Shown: piece by piece, positions 24,394-34,163 of the stretch | Numbering within the stretch: position 1 is the stretch's first letter | Layout of the letters: each line of letters begins with the position of its first letter | Assembly: GCF_000973625.1 (NCBI RefSeq) | Contig: NZ_CP007501.1 | Span: forward strand, 1,178,001 to 1,242,000 | DNA: 64,000 nucleotides | Reading direction: 5' to 3' | Origin: Polynucleobacter duraquae | Lineage (GTDB): Bacteria > Pseudomonadota > Gammaproteobacteria > Burkholderiales > Burkholderiaceae | Position numbers and translations under genes: made by a program | The notes under the pieces: generated by a model | The model's input: only the letters and a program-made list of their open reading frames with translations | Databases searched by the model: none | What the model was told of the DNA's origin: nothing

Positions 24394-27362
24394 ATGCCCC
24401 TAGCTTCGCAATACTGACAAACGCTATCAGGAGCAAAAGCTTTCATGGGCTTGCGTGCCCATAAGACTTCTAGATCTTCATTAAGCTGGCCTGAAAACCG
24501 CTCCATCATCTCCGACATATTTTCAACTGAATGCGACCTAACAATCCTGTCATCGGATTTCTTAAGGTCTGCTTTTAATGAAACCCATTCGGCCTGCTCA
24601 ACAGTGCGTCCAGGAAGATGCGCAGCAATAGCATTCTCATTCACAGCGCGGGCATAGATGAGCAATTGCGGATCATCCAAAAGACGCTCTGCGCGCTTCT
24701 TGATTTTGGTGATACCTTGGTTCTTATAATCAATGACAGCCGCAGCGAAATTATTAGCATTCACGTCAAAGCGGTCAGCGCGCCCAGCAATCTCAATCTC
24801 TCTTTGTATACCATTAGAGTCAGTCAGTATCACCATGAAGCCAACTGCCAACTCAGCGTCGTGATATTGCCAACCCTCCGACTCACGTTTGAGTTGCCAA
24901 TCTACAAAGCTGGGAATCTGCTTTTGCCAATCACGCAAAGTTCCCATGACTCTGGCATCACCCTTAATTAAACGCTCGAACTCTTTCTCAGAATGCTTTA
25001 TCAGATGTTCTTGCATCCACTCACGACGAGCATCTTCATTCCCAGTAATACTCGAATGGGGTTTTTGCTCTTCTGTTTTTAAAGCTTGAAAGAAGTTCTT
25101 TAGCAAGGCGTGGAGAACCTGCCCCGCTAATGAAGCATCAAAACCTTCTTCAAATTCTTTTGCCTTACGTAACCCCAAGATACTGCGGACATAGTATCGA
25201 TAAGGGCAATCTCTTAAGGCCTTATATGCACTAGGAGACATGCTGATCGGTAAAGCAATATCTGGGTTAACCGTTGTGACTGCCTCCTGCAATGGATCTG
25301 AGTAATCTGAATGCGTATCAGGCTTTACTTCTAATATTGGCCAATCTGGAAGTTGGGTGCGCAAGCGACTAATCCAAGCTGATGGCCTGAGGGGTTCACC
25401 GCTCTTGCTTTTACTTTGCCAAAGCATATCCACCTGAGGGCATGAGATCAGCAGTTGCGATAAGTCCCTAGCTTGCTGAATATATTGCGCTGTAATAGTC
25501 GAAGCTTTTAATAAACGATTGAGTGTGTCCGAGAAGAATAATGGCGGCTCAGAAAACGCTGGTAACTGTTGCTCGTCGCAACCCACCAAGACAACGGCAT
25601 CAAACTCACGTAAACGTGTTGAGCTCAAAGGCAAAATACTCAGCGTTGCTTCTGCTTGTTGTCCCGCCTCTTGATAAGAGGCCTCTTCAATGACTGTCTT
25701 GAGCAGACTAAGCCATTCTGGCAAACGCATATTGACTTGTCGGTAAGCTCCAGCGCCGAGATCAAAACTCTTCAGCACTTCAAGCAATTGCTTTCCAGCA
25801 GAATCTGTTTCAAATTGCTGCGTCATACCCAGCTCTAGCAAGTTGACTTGCAGTAGTCCATAAGCATTCTCACAGTCCAGCTTCAACTCCTGCCACTGCG
25901 CATGACCCTGCTGCAACAAAGCTAATAACTGTAAGAGTGATTCATAGGGTACGCTACCGCGCGATGATGAATAAACGTTAGCTCGCTCAATAGCCATTAG
26001 GAAGGTTTCCCAACCCGACTTCGCTTGGCTTGCAATCAAGATATCTTCGAGTTGTGCAATCAGGCTGACGCAAGCCTCTGGCGGCCTTTTCAGTACATGA
26101 GCAATATCAAAAAATGGATTTTGCAAAAACTCCAGCAAGGCACTTGCGCTCGGCCCTTCCTTGGGGGATCGAATCAGCTCCAACCAACTATTGAGCGATG
26201 CAGCGGCGCGAGTAGTTGACAGCTTCCAACCGGTTTCATCACGAATGCGAAGGCTAGGGCCAAAGCGCGACAGTAATGCACGCGCCCTTCTTGCAGCCAA
26301 ACGATCTTGTGCAACTAAGGCGATGTTTGTTTTGCCAGCAATTAAGTGGGTTTCGATTGACTTCGCCGCTGCCCAAGCTAGCTCCTCAAAGCGTCTTGCT
26401 GCTAGCAACTTCCATCCATCATGAAAGCTTGCTTGAATATTGCGATCAATCAGAACCTGTTGTTCGCTATCTATTGGTTTAAGTTGCCCTTCAGCATCTT
26501 GACCAGTTAAAGCTTCGGACCACAGCGCTACTGAATGCCAATCTATTCCAATATGAACTACAGGCGCAAATTGTGAATACTCCTGTAAATACCGGGCGAT
26601 TACTTCTTGATCAATTGGCTTGGGATCTGCGGTCTCTACCCAAATCAAAGGTCTAGCTAAAGCTTGATTAGCGCCTGCTGCCTGCATGTGAGCTGCCAAT
26701 GCAATATGTTTACGCATGACAGGATCACCAGGGCTACTGAGATAGCGCCAAAATGCCAATAAAACAGTCGACTCTTGATCAACAACTTTGTGAGAGAGTC
26801 CAACGTAGGCTCTAGCGATCGCTTGATCTAAAAGCGTTTCTACTTTTTTTACCCACAGCTCCGTGTCGAGAGTTTGGTTTTGAGCTAATGCATTAATCTC
26901 GTTTTGCATCAAAGGCACAACCGCCTCTGATAATGCATCACACGCATCAATTACCGCTTGCGCTAAACCCCAAGCCCCTGCCTCACTCTCCGCCTTGAAC
27001 CAACTTTGCAAAGTTTTATGTTTTCGTAGATTGACATAAACAGATAACCATCGCTCTAAATCAGTTTGTTTTTTTGGGAACTTCCATGCTCCTGGTGCCG
27101 CTTCTAGCCAGTCGTTAAAACTCATGACTTGGGGTAGGAAGGCAATATGGCTGGGTAGAACTTTGGGTCGATACTGCTCTAAAGCTGCTCTCACTCCCAT
27201 GAGCGGCCCAGCAGTACTGAGCACCACTAAGGGGCGTTGATTGGTTTGCACTGCACAATTCCAAATACCTTCGGCGAGTGACTTCAGAGTACTAGCATTG
27301 GGTACTATTGACCAAGCGTATGGCTGCTTTTGCTCGTTTAGGGTTGGAAATGGGCGTGGCAT
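24372..27362 (-). CDS. addB: AddB: nuclease subunit paired with AddA
   Basis: A very large protein whose C-terminal domain is a PD-(D/E)XK nuclease: ALRDCPYRYYVRSILGL, GQVLHALL, EIAGRADRFDVN, AAVIDYKNQG and a final CQYCEARGICRKGMW. The three C-terminal cysteines resemble the iron-sulfur staple of AddB proteins, with CPYRYY giving the fourth. The rest is a degenerate helicase-like fold with QAEATLSILPLSSTRLREFDAVVLVGCDE. With AddA it resects DNA ends for RecA loading. I prefer ATG 27362 (MPRPFPTL); the longest frame begins with TTG at 27443 and would crowd the trxA promoter. Confidence 0.87.
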   Translation of the reverse strand: MPRPFPTLNEQKQPYAWSIVPNASTLKSLAEGIWNCAVQTNQRPLVVLSTAGPLMGVRAALEQYRPKVLPSHIAFLPQVMSFNDWLEAAPGAWKFPKKQTDLERWLSVYVNLRKHKTLQSWFKAESEAGAWGLAQAVIDACDALSEAVVPLMQNEINALAQNQTLDTELWVKKVETLLDQAIARAYVGLSHKVVDQESTVLLAFWRYLSSPGDPVMRKHIALAAHMQAAGANQALARPLIWVETADPKPIDQEVIARYLQEYSQFAPVVHIGIDWHSVALWSEALTGQDAEGQLKPIDSEQQVLIDRNIQASFHDGWKLLAARRFEELAWAAAKSIETHLIAGKTNIALVAQDRLAARRARALLSRFGPSLRIRDETGWKLSTTRAAASLNSWLELIRSPKEGPSASALLEFLQNPFFDIAHVLKRPPEACVSLIAQLEDILIASQAKSGWETFLMAIERANVYSSSRGSVPYESLLQLLALLQQGHAQWQELKLDCENAYGLLQVNLLELGMTQQFETDSAGKQLLEVLKSFDLGAGAYRQVNMRLPEWLSLLKTVIEEASYQEAGQQAEATLSILPLSSTRLREFDAVVLVGCDEQQLPAFSEPPLFFSDTLNRLLKASTITAQYIQQARDLSQLLISCPQVDMLWQSKSKSGEPLRPSAWISRLRTQLPDWPILEVKPDTHSDYSDPLQEAVTTVNPDIALPISMSPSAYKALRDCPYRYYVRSILGLRKAKEFEEGFDASLAGQVLHALLKNFFQALKTEEQKPHSSITGNEDARREWMQEHLIKHSEKEFERLIKGDARVMGTLRDWQKQIPSFVDWQLKRESEGWQYHDAELAVGFMVILTDSNGIQREIEIAGRADRFDVNANNFAAAVIDYKNQGITKIKKRAERLLDDPQLLIYARAVNENAIAAHLPGRTVEQAEWVSLKADLKKSDDRIVRSHSVENMSEMMERFSGQLNEDLEVLWARKPMKAFAPDSVCQYCEARGICRKGMW

Positions 27363-27480
27363 TGAGGGTAGTTCTATGGCTTCTTTTGAGAATTTAGGCA
27401 GAAAGTGTGGCTTATTGCTAATATAAGCGCTGTAAGGTAGCAACTATATAAAACTAAGTAAGACTAATTAAGGAATTTTC

Positions 27481-27807
27481 ATGAGTGCCGGCATCAAATA
27501 TGTAACTGACGCTTCTTTCGAAGAAGACGTTCTCAAGTCCGATAAACCTGTTCTCCTGGACTTCTGGGCTGAATGGTGTGGTCCTTGCAAGATGATCGGC
27601 CCTATCCTTGAAGAGCTGGCTGGTGAATACGGCGACAAGATCCAAATCGCTAAGATGAACGTGGACGAGAACCAAGGCATTCCTGCCCAGTTCAATGTTC
27701 GTGGCATTCCTACATTGATCCTCTTTAAGAACGGTACTGTTGCTGCTCAAAAAGTAGGCGCTTTGGCTAAATCCCAGTTGACGGCATTTATTGATAGTCA
27801 TCTGTAA
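27481..27807 (+). CDS. trxA: thioredoxin 1
   Basis: A 108-residue thioredoxin with the active site WAEWCGPCK, conserved Asp in LLDFW, and cis-Pro in RGIPTLILF. It reduces protein disulfides in the cytoplasm using thioredoxin reductase. GGAATTTTC precedes the ATG. It is divergent from addB and upstream of rho, as in many betaproteobacteria. Open frames on the opposite strand here are shadows of this gene. Confidence 0.97.
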   Translation: MSAGIKYVTDASFEEDVLKSDKPVLLDFWAEWCGPCKMIGPILEELAGEYGDKIQIAKMNVDENQGIPAQFNVRGIPTLILFKNGTVAAQKVGALAKSQLTAFIDSHL

Positions 27808-27819
27808 ATAATCCTCGAT

Positions 27820-27844
27820 CACAGGTTCACTGGGTGAGCCTGTG
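27820..27844 (+). terminator. hairpin downstream of trxA
   Basis: CACAGGTTCAC and GTGAGCCTGTG pair over 11 bp (one G-T) around a three-base loop; a T-containing but imperfect run follows. Probable trxA terminator or part of the rho leader. Confidence 0.55.
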
Positions 27845-28030
27845 GTATTTAGTAGTTCTTAGCTGTTTTTAGTGTAATATCTACTTTTATTAGTAGTTCA
27901 ACGCACTTTCAGTGCCTCTCTTTTTCTAGCAAACTCCCCCAAACATTCCGCTTTTCAATTCTGTCTGATGTCCATCTAGACAGAGATACCCCAAAACACA
28001 TTTACACCCTTATCTACACCCGAGAACCAC

Positions 28031-29293
28031 ATGCAATTATCTGAACTCAAAGTACTCCACGTATCCGCCCTGCTCGAAATGGCAGCTAGCTTGGAGATTG
28101 AAAATACACAACGTATGCGCAAACAAGAGTTGATGTTTGCCATTCTGAAGAAACGCGCCAAGGAAGGTGAATCTGTTTTCGGTGACGGGACTTTGGAAGT
28201 GTTGCCAGATGGCTTTGGTTTCTTGCGCTCCCCAGATGCCTCTTACATGGCTTCTCCGGATGACATCTATATCTCCCCAGCCCAGATCCGTCGCTTTAAC
28301 CTGCACACTGGTGACAGCGTTGAAGGCGAGGTTCGTACCCCTAAAGATGGTGAGCGCTACTTTGCCTTAGTTAAGGTAGACAAAATCAACGGTTTGGCTC
28401 CTGAGGCCTTGAAGAACCGCATCATGTTCGAGAACTTGACGCCTTTGCACCCAAATCGCGTCATTCAGCTAGAGCGTGACATTAAGGCGGAAGAGAATTT
28501 AACTGGTCGCATCATCGATATGATCTCCCCGATTGGCTATGGCCAGCGTGGCTTGATCGTATCTTCACCTAAGTCCGGTAAGACCGTGATGATGCAGCAC
28601 ATCGCGCATGCGATCTCTGCAAACAACCCAGATGCAATCTTGATCGTATTGTTAGTGGATGAGCGTCCTGAGGAAGTCACTGAAATGCAGCGCTCGGTTC
28701 GTGGTGAAGTTGTTGCCTCAACCTTTGATGAGCCAGCTGTGCGTCACGTACAAGTTGCCGAGATGGTGATTGAAAAAGCCAAGCGCTTAGTCGAAATGAA
28801 AAAAGACGTGATCATCTTGCTTGACTCGATTACCCGTCTGGCTCGCGCCTACAACACGGTCATTCCTTCATCCGGAAAAGTACTCTCTGGTGGTGTGGAT
28901 GCAAACGCATTGCAACGTCCAAAACGCTTCTTCGGTGCCGCGCGTAACGTGGAAGAAGGTGGTTCACTTACTATCATCGCCACTGCCTTGATTGAAACAG
29001 GTAGCCGTATGGATGACCTCATCTACGAAGAGTTCAAAGGTACTGGCAATATGGAAGTACACCTTGAGCGTCGTTTGGCTGAGCGTCGTGTTTATCCATC
29101 AATTAACCTCAACAAGTCTGGCACCCGCCGTGAAGAGTTGCTGGTTAAAGCAGAAAACCTCCAGAAAATCTGGGTATTGCGTAAGTTATTGGCTGATATG
29201 GACGATATTGAAGCAATGAACTTTATCGTTGATAAGCTCAAATCCACCAAAAACAATGGTGAATTCTTTGATTTAATGCGTAAGGGTGGCTAA
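28031..29293 (+). CDS. rho: transcription termination factor Rho
   Basis: A 420-residue hexameric RNA helicase. N-terminal helix bundle and cold-shock-type RNA-binding domain ([20 protein letters not shown]), Walker [12 protein letters not shown], Walker [18 protein letters not shown]-loop and the R-loop ([20 protein letters not shown]) are all present and canonical. It follows trxA with a 223-bp leader, which in many bacteria allows Rho autoregulation, although no element is identifiable by eye. Length is standard for proteobacteria. Confidence 0.98.
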   Translation: MQLSELKVLHVSALLEMAASLEIENTQRMRKQELMFAILKKRAKEGESVFGDGTLEVLPDGFGFLRSPDASYMASPDDIYISPAQIRRFNLHTGDSVEGEVRTPKDGERYFALVKVDKINGLAPEALKNRIMFENLTPLHPNRVIQLERDIKAEENLTGRIIDMISPIGYGQRGLIVSSPKSGKTVMMQHIAHAISANNPDAILIVLLVDERPEEVTEMQRSVRGEVVASTFDEPAVRHVQVAEMVIEKAKRLVEMKKDVIILLDSITRLARAYNTVIPSSGKVLSGGVDANALQRPKRFFGAARNVEEGGSLTIIATALIETGSRMDDLIYEEFKGTGNMEVHLERRLAERRVYPSINLNKSGTRREELLVKAENLQKIWVLRKLLADMDDIEAMNFIVDKLKSTKNNGEFFDLMRKGG

Positions 29294-29451
29294 TTTAGGC
29301 TCTCGAAGTCGGTAAAAGTGCGCTTTGTTGTTGATTTCATGGCATAATTTCGCCTTTATCGCTTTAATCATTTGCATTTAACTTGGGTAAGTATTTAGGT
29401 CTCGTATTTTGTTACCTCGCCAAAACGGCTGCCCGCTAATAGGACTCAATA

Positions 29452-29799
29452 ATGAAACCTGGCATTCACCCCGAATATCGTGAAATCGTCTTTGTAGACG
29501 TTTCTAATAACTTCAGCTTCAAGACTCGCTCCACTATGTCTACTAAAGAGACAATCAAGTGGGAAGATGGCAAGGAATATCCATTGTCCAAGATCGAGAC
29601 TTCATCTGAGTCACACCCTTTCTACACTGGTACCCAGAAGATTATGGATACTGCCGGTCGTGTTGAGAAATTCCGTCAGAAATTCGGTACTAAGGCTGTT
29701 GCTAAATCTACTGGTGATGGCGCTGCTAAAACAGCTGAGAAAAAAGCGGCTGCTGCAGAAGCTAAAGCTGCTGAAAAGCCAGCTAAGAAGAAGGCTTAA
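29452..29799 (+). CDS. rpmE2: 50S ribosomal protein L31 type B with basic C-terminal extension
   Basis: [18 protein letters not shown]...[31 protein letters not shown] is type B L31, which lacks the zinc-binding cysteines of RpmE. The core ends near residue 85; the remaining 30 residues are an Ala/Lys-rich tail ([21 protein letters not shown]) seen in several betaproteobacterial L31B proteins. It follows rho by about 160 bp on the same strand, a conserved order in this group. Confidence 0.95.
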   Translation: MKPGIHPEYREIVFVDVSNNFSFKTRSTMSTKETIKWEDGKEYPLSKIETSSESHPFYTGTQKIMDTAGRVEKFRQKFGTKAVAKSTGDGAAKTAEKKAAAAEAKAAEKPAKKKA

Positions 29800-29860
29800 T
29801 AATAGGCTTACTAACAAAGGGGCTGGGTATTCACTATTCACCCTCCCCTGCGAGATAATC

Positions 29861-29885
29861 AAGGCAGCGTTTGCTGCCTTTTTTA
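29861..29885 (+). terminator. intrinsic terminator after rpmE2
   Basis: AAGGCAGC-GTTT-GCTGCCTT followed by TTTTA gives an 8-bp stem with a T run. It ends the rho-rpmE2 region before the glycosyltransferase gene. Confidence 0.88.
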
Positions 29886-29898
29886 TTGCTAGTTTTAT

Positions 29899-31626
29899 AT
29901 GGTCAAACTCACCGCCGCCGCCACCACCTCTATTCCACGCGTCATTATTTTTGCGTTGACCTTGGTCTATGGTTTTGCCGGCCTCTTTGCGCGTGATCCC
30001 TGGAAGAACGAAGATGCCATTGGATTTGGTGGCATGTGGACTTTGCACAGTGGCAAAGCAATCGACTGGATTGTTCCGCACCTTGCGGGACGTGATGTTT
30101 CTCTTGGTGCACCATTTCCCTACTGGCTAGGCGCCACCCTGATGGATCTGTTTGGCCCATTGCTTGGCATCACGAATGCTGCGCGCCTCTATGCAGCAAT
30201 TTGCTTTTTCGCTGCTGCTCTAGCCATTTGGTATGCGACTTATCTATTAGGACGCCGTCCAGAAGTTCAGCCGATGGTACTGGCAGTTGGTGGTCAGCCT
30301 GGTCGTAGAAATTACGGCATGACTTTGGCTGATGGTGCGCTATTGATTTTCTTAGCTTGCGTTGGACTTGCACAGCGTGCGCATGAGACTACGCCGATGA
30401 TGGCGCAATTGATGGGCATCAGCATTGTCTTATACGGCACAGTGCGCGGTTTAGATAAACCTTGGCAAGGCGGTCTCTGGACTGGCCTTGGTATTGCGAT
30501 CGTTGCTCTCTCAAGCAACCTTACCTTGAGCTTAATCATCGTGAGCTCCACCATCATTGCAGTACTCGCTAGCAATGCGAAGTTACGCTTTCGCTGGACC
30601 TTAACCAGCACATTGCTAGGTCTGATTGGTTTTGCAGTTTGGCCGGCGCTTTGGTATTTAGGTAATCTGACACCAGAATGGCGCCATATCGCACAAGAAG
30701 GTTGGCGCAATATGCCAGAGATGCGCGCAACCCCTTCAATTGAATCACTGGGTTTTTTAAGCGTTAACTTCTGGGCCTACGCCTGGCCAGTTTGGCCATT
30801 AGCCATCATCTCCCTTGCACATTGGGGTCGAGTAAAAGAAGCAGGGCAATGGCGTGCTCCACATCTGTGTATTCCGCTGAGTTTGTTTATTGGTTGCTTG
30901 ATTTATGTTCTATTTCGCTTAGAGGCAAATGAACATGACCTCATCATTTTGATTCCGAGTTTGTCGATCATTGCCGCATTTAGTTTGCCGATTCTGAAAC
31001 GTAACCTCATTAGCTTTATTGACTGGTTTGCGATGTTTAGCTTCACCATGATTGCTTTGGCCATTTGGATTATTTGGCTTGCAAAAGTGACCGGCTTCCC
31101 AGAATCAACCGCTGCCAATTTGGCAAGACTATTACCTGGCTTTCAGGCGCAGTTTAATTACATTGGTTTTATTGTTGCGCTTGTGATTACCGGCGTCTGG
31201 TTAGCAATCGTGCGCTGGAGAACTTCTCGTGCCCCGAAAGAAATCTGGCGCTGCCTGATTATCTCGGCCTCAGGCACAACTTTAATGTGGGTGCTGTTAA
31301 TGACTTTGTGGTTACCTACAATTAATTACGCTAAGACCTATCGCTATGTTTCTGATCGCTTAGTTCAAATTATTGCCAATACACCAGGATGCATTGACAC
31401 TACTAATCTGGGTCCAGCTCAATTAGCTTCATTTAGCTATTTCACAAAACTTCCTTTGCGTGATGATTCCAGCTGTAATCTGATGTTGACTCACAGTTCT
31501 TCAGAGGCCAAGGCATACGCCAGTCTCAATAAAAAGAAAATTGAATTACTTTGGGAAGATCGCCGCGCATCCGATCGCGATGAGCGTCTGCGCCTCTATC
31601 AAATTACCCCCATAGGCAAAGAATAA
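29899..31626 (+). CDS. ArnT/PMT-like membrane glycosyltransferase
   Basis: A 575-residue polytopic membrane protein with about ten to twelve hydrophobic segments. The N-terminal loop FARDPWKNEDAIGFGGMW carries the acidic residues placed as in ArnT-type GT83/GT39 enzymes (usually D/E after the first membrane span), and GAPFPYWLGATLMDLFG resembles the P-x-P-P-L-xYWL region. These enzymes transfer a sugar from a polyprenyl-phosphate donor on the periplasmic side, for example to lipid A or glycans. Acceptor unknown. It ends two bases before the MATE gene, so both are likely in one transcript. Confidence 0.75.
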   Translation: MVKLTAAATTSIPRVIIFALTLVYGFAGLFARDPWKNEDAIGFGGMWTLHSGKAIDWIVPHLAGRDVSLGAPFPYWLGATLMDLFGPLLGITNAARLYAAICFFAAALAIWYATYLLGRRPEVQPMVLAVGGQPGRRNYGMTLADGALLIFLACVGLAQRAHETTPMMAQLMGISIVLYGTVRGLDKPWQGGLWTGLGIAIVALSSNLTLSLIIVSSTIIAVLASNAKLRFRWTLTSTLLGLIGFAVWPALWYLGNLTPEWRHIAQEGWRNMPEMRATPSIESLGFLSVNFWAYAWPVWPLAIISLAHWGRVKEAGQWRAPHLCIPLSLFIGCLIYVLFRLEANEHDLIILIPSLSIIAAFSLPILKRNLISFIDWFAMFSFTMIALAIWIIWLAKVTGFPESTAANLARLLPGFQAQFNYIGFIVALVITGVWLAIVRWRTSRAPKEIWRCLIISASGTTLMWVLLMTLWLPTINYAKTYRYVSDRLVQIIANTPGCIDTTNLGPAQLASFSYFTKLPLRDDSSCNLMLTHSSSEAKAYASLNKKKIELLWEDRRASDRDERLRLYQITPIGKE

Positions 31627-31628
31627 AA

Positions 31629-33020
31629 GTGTTGCACTTTAAATTATCGCGTTTGCGCGAGGATGTCCCTTCCCTACTAAAACTTGCTGGCCCTCTACTG
31701 ATTGGTCAGCTGGCAGTGATTGCCTTTGGTGTTTTAGATACAGCTATGACAGCGCGCTATTCTGCTGATGACTTAGCTGCTCTAGCGATGGCTTCAGCTA
31801 TCTTCATTAGCATCTATGTTGGCCTTACCGGCGTGATCTCTGCCCTCGCCCCAATTGCTGGACAACTGTTTGGAGCCAAGCGTTTTGGTGAGATTGGCGA
31901 GGAAGTGCGTCAAGCCACCTGGCTCGCTCTTGGGCTTACCTTATTGGGTACTGCGATCTTGCTCAATGCAGATCACTTACTAGAAATCTCTCAAGTAACA
32001 CCAGATATTGAAGGCAAGGCCAAGTTGTATCTGAATATTCTGGCAATTGGTTTACCAGCGAGTATGACCATGCGCGTTCTCATGGCTCTTCACAATGCGG
32101 TTTCAAGACCCACCGTGATTACCGTAGTACAACTGATTGGTTTGGGCTTAAAGCTGCCACTCAATCTCTTATTCATTTATGGCGGCTTGGGCATTGAGGG
32201 CATGGGTGGACCCGGTTGCGCAGTAGCGACAGTCATCATCAGCTGGTTCTGGCTCATCATCACACTAGGCTTTGTACTGTTTGATAGCTTCTATAAGCCA
32301 TTCAAAATCTTTGTATGCTTTAGCTGGCCTGACTGGCATCGCATTTGGACTCTTCTGAAACTGGGCGCACCCATTGGCTTTAGCTATTTAATTGAAGTGA
32401 CCTCGTTCACTTTTATGTCACTCTTTATTGCGCGTCTTGGCACTACTGCTTTAGCAGGTCATCAAATTGTGGCCAATTTGGGGACGGTCATTTACATGGT
32501 GCCCTTGTCACTATCGATTGCCACTATGACCTTAGTGTCCCAATCGATTGGTGCAAATAAACAAGAACGTGCAGAAGAAATTGGCTGGTCGTCGGTTTTC
32601 TTCACAACAACTTTGTGTGTTTTTATTGGTGTGATCGTTTGGATTTTTAGAGTGGATTTACTAGATCTTTATGACCCACCGGAAGAAGTGAAGGCGTTCT
32701 CTATTCCACTCTTTTTGTTTATCGCTTTTTACCAGCTCTTTGATGCCCTGCAAATTACTGCGGCGTTTATTCTGCGCGCCTATCGTATTGCCTTCTGGCC
32801 TATGCTAATTTATGCGGGCTCACTCTGGGGTGTGGGCTTAGGTGGCGGGTATTTGATGGGCTTTAATGTCTTAGGCAATACGCCAGAGTTTTTACAAGGG
32901 GCTAACGGCTTTTGGGCTGGCAACAGCATGAGCTTAGGATTGGCTGCCTTGTTATTACTCTACCTCTTTAGAAAAACGGCGGCGCGCTTTGAGAAAACGC
33001 ATCCGCCGGTTGAGGTTTAA
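31629..33020 (+). CDS. MATE family efflux transporter (NorM type)
   Basis: A 463-residue protein with twelve membrane segments in two homologous halves: LAGPLLIGQLAVIAFGVLDTAMTARYSADDLAALA in the first and LKLGAPIGFSYLIEVTSFTFMSLFIARLGTTALAGHQI in the second, both standard MATE signatures. It exports cationic drugs or metabolites in exchange for Na+ or H+. The start is GTG 31629, two bases after the glycosyltransferase stop; no better ATG exists close by. Confidence 0.92.
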   Translation: MLHFKLSRLREDVPSLLKLAGPLLIGQLAVIAFGVLDTAMTARYSADDLAALAMASAIFISIYVGLTGVISALAPIAGQLFGAKRFGEIGEEVRQATWLALGLTLLGTAILLNADHLLEISQVTPDIEGKAKLYLNILAIGLPASMTMRVLMALHNAVSRPTVITVVQLIGLGLKLPLNLLFIYGGLGIEGMGGPGCAVATVIISWFWLIITLGFVLFDSFYKPFKIFVCFSWPDWHRIWTLLKLGAPIGFSYLIEVTSFTFMSLFIARLGTTALAGHQIVANLGTVIYMVPLSLSIATMTLVSQSIGANKQERAEEIGWSSVFFTTTLCVFIGVIVWIFRVDLLDLYDPPEEVKAFSIPLFLFIAFYQLFDALQITAAFILRAYRIAFWPMLIYAGSLWGVGLGGGYLMGFNVLGNTPEFLQGANGFWAGNSMSLGLAALLLLYLFRKTAARFEKTHPPVEV

Positions 33021-33035
33021 TCTCAGTAAATTGTT

Positions 33036-33524
33036 TTACTGAATGGGTTTAAATCCACTGCTTGGAGGTCTGTAGTTAGAGCCCCCTCCCTGTGATGGAT
33101 AACTCGGCACCTGATTACCTTTAGAGTACATGCACTGCTGATAAGCGATGTTGTATTGAGCCTGGGCTTGGTTTTGTTTACCAGAGGCATTCATGGCACC
33201 CATGGCTGCGCCACCAAGCAAGCCAATGCCAGCACCAGTGCCGATGTTCTGACTGCTACCTCCCTGAATTACAGCACCAGCTGCAGCGCCGATAGCTGCG
33301 CCGATTGCAGCACTAGTTGCACCCTCTTTTAAAGAAGCATTGCTGGTATCTTTAATTGCATTTGCAGCAAAATCACGGCACTGCTGATCTTCCTGCTGAA
33401 ACACATCAAATGGCTTGCCTTCACGCGGCATGATCGCGATGGTTGGACCAGTTGGCGCAGAGACGCAAGCAGCTAAAGAGGCTAAAGAGCTGATGATGGC
33501 CAAAGTCAGTACAGCACGTTTCAT
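33036..33524 (-). CDS. glycine-zipper lipoprotein
   Basis: From ATG 33524 the protein begins MKRAVLTLAIISSLASLAAC, a lipoprotein signal with lipobox LAAC. The central region (about residues 65-105) is a glycine zipper (AAIGAAIGAAAGAVIQGG...GTGAGIGLLGGAAMGA) typical of outer-membrane-associated small proteins. A family-like C-terminal YQQCMYSKGNQVP follows. A short N-terminal extension from 33542 is unlikely. Envelope-structural or stress role is inferred; next to another Gly-rich exported protein. Confidence 0.8.
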   Translation of the reverse strand: MKRAVLTLAIISSLASLAACVSAPTGPTIAIMPREGKPFDVFQQEDQQCRDFAANAIKDTSNASLKEGATSAAIGAAIGAAAGAVIQGGSSQNIGTGAGIGLLGGAAMGAMNASGKQNQAQAQYNIAYQQCMYSKGNQVPSYPSQGGGSNYRPPSSGFKPIQ

Positions 33525-33559
33525 ATTCAATCTTTCAATCAAGTCAATTAGTTAATTAA

Positions 33560-34051
33560 TTAGTTTTGTCTCTGCTGTCTGGTAGGCGCACTACCAGATG
33601 GCGGCATTGCTGGCTGAGTCTGCCAACCTGATGCACAACTTTGTACATATGGAAAATATTGACCACTCGCTTCGCAGTAATACCAAACTGGAGCTTGAGG
33701 CTGAGAAGCTAAGACCATCGGCTGTTGAGAGGCTGCATAGCTCACTACTGGTGGCGCTGCATAAACAATCGGTGGCGCATAGTAAGCACCAGCATAAGGG
33801 TAGCCATAAGCAGGCCCGTAATAACCACCCCTCCAGCCCGGGCCCCATCCACCACCATAACCCGGCCCATATGCTACAGGACGCCAACCGCCGCCATAGC
33901 CGCCTCCATAACCCCCGCCAACAGAAACCGCCCAGCCGACATTACCCGCCTGAGCCGATAATGGTGCAAGCACAAGTAATCCCGCTACCGTGAGGAGCGT
34001 CAGCATCACTTTAGAGATGCCAAATGGGTATTGCAGTTGAGCAGTATTCAT
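33560..34051 (-). CDS. exported Gly/Tyr-rich protein with WYYCE motif
   Basis: ATG 34051 has AGGGG seven bases upstream. A signal peptide (VMLTLLTVAGLLVLAPLSAQAG) is followed by a Gly/Tyr/Pro-rich stretch (about residues 45-95) and a conserved C-terminal segment VWYYCEASGQYFPYVQSCASGW (two cysteines), which I recognise from small betaproteobacterial exported proteins of unknown function. Two cysteines 17 residues apart could form a disulfide. Probably envelope-located. The long plus-strand open frames here are shadows. Confidence 0.72.
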   Translation of the reverse strand: MNTAQLQYPFGISKVMLTLLTVAGLLVLAPLSAQAGNVGWAVSVGGGYGGGYGGGWRPVAYGPGYGGGWGPGWRGGYYGPAYGYPYAGAYYAPPIVYAAPPVVSYAASQQPMVLASQPQAPVWYYCEASGQYFPYVQSCASGWQTQPAMPPSGSAPTRQQRQN

Positions 34052-34163
34052 AGTGGACCCCTTTAAATGGTCGCCTCCTACTATCTTTAACGCTTCACCT
34101 AAATCTAGGCTGACAGGAATTGGGCTTTTATTGAGATATTTATTACTTTGTCGTGTGTAACAG

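Noticed and set aside
27454..27822. Minus-strand open frames of 79-122 codons over trxA
   Set aside because: They lie opposite a clear thioredoxin gene with canonical WCGPC and are shadows of its codon use.
33598..33993. 131-codon plus-strand frame over the Gly/Tyr-rich protein
   Set aside because: Antisense to a gene with signal peptide and conserved WYYCE segment; its composition (His/Arg/Pro-rich) is the expected antisense of Gly/Tyr codons.
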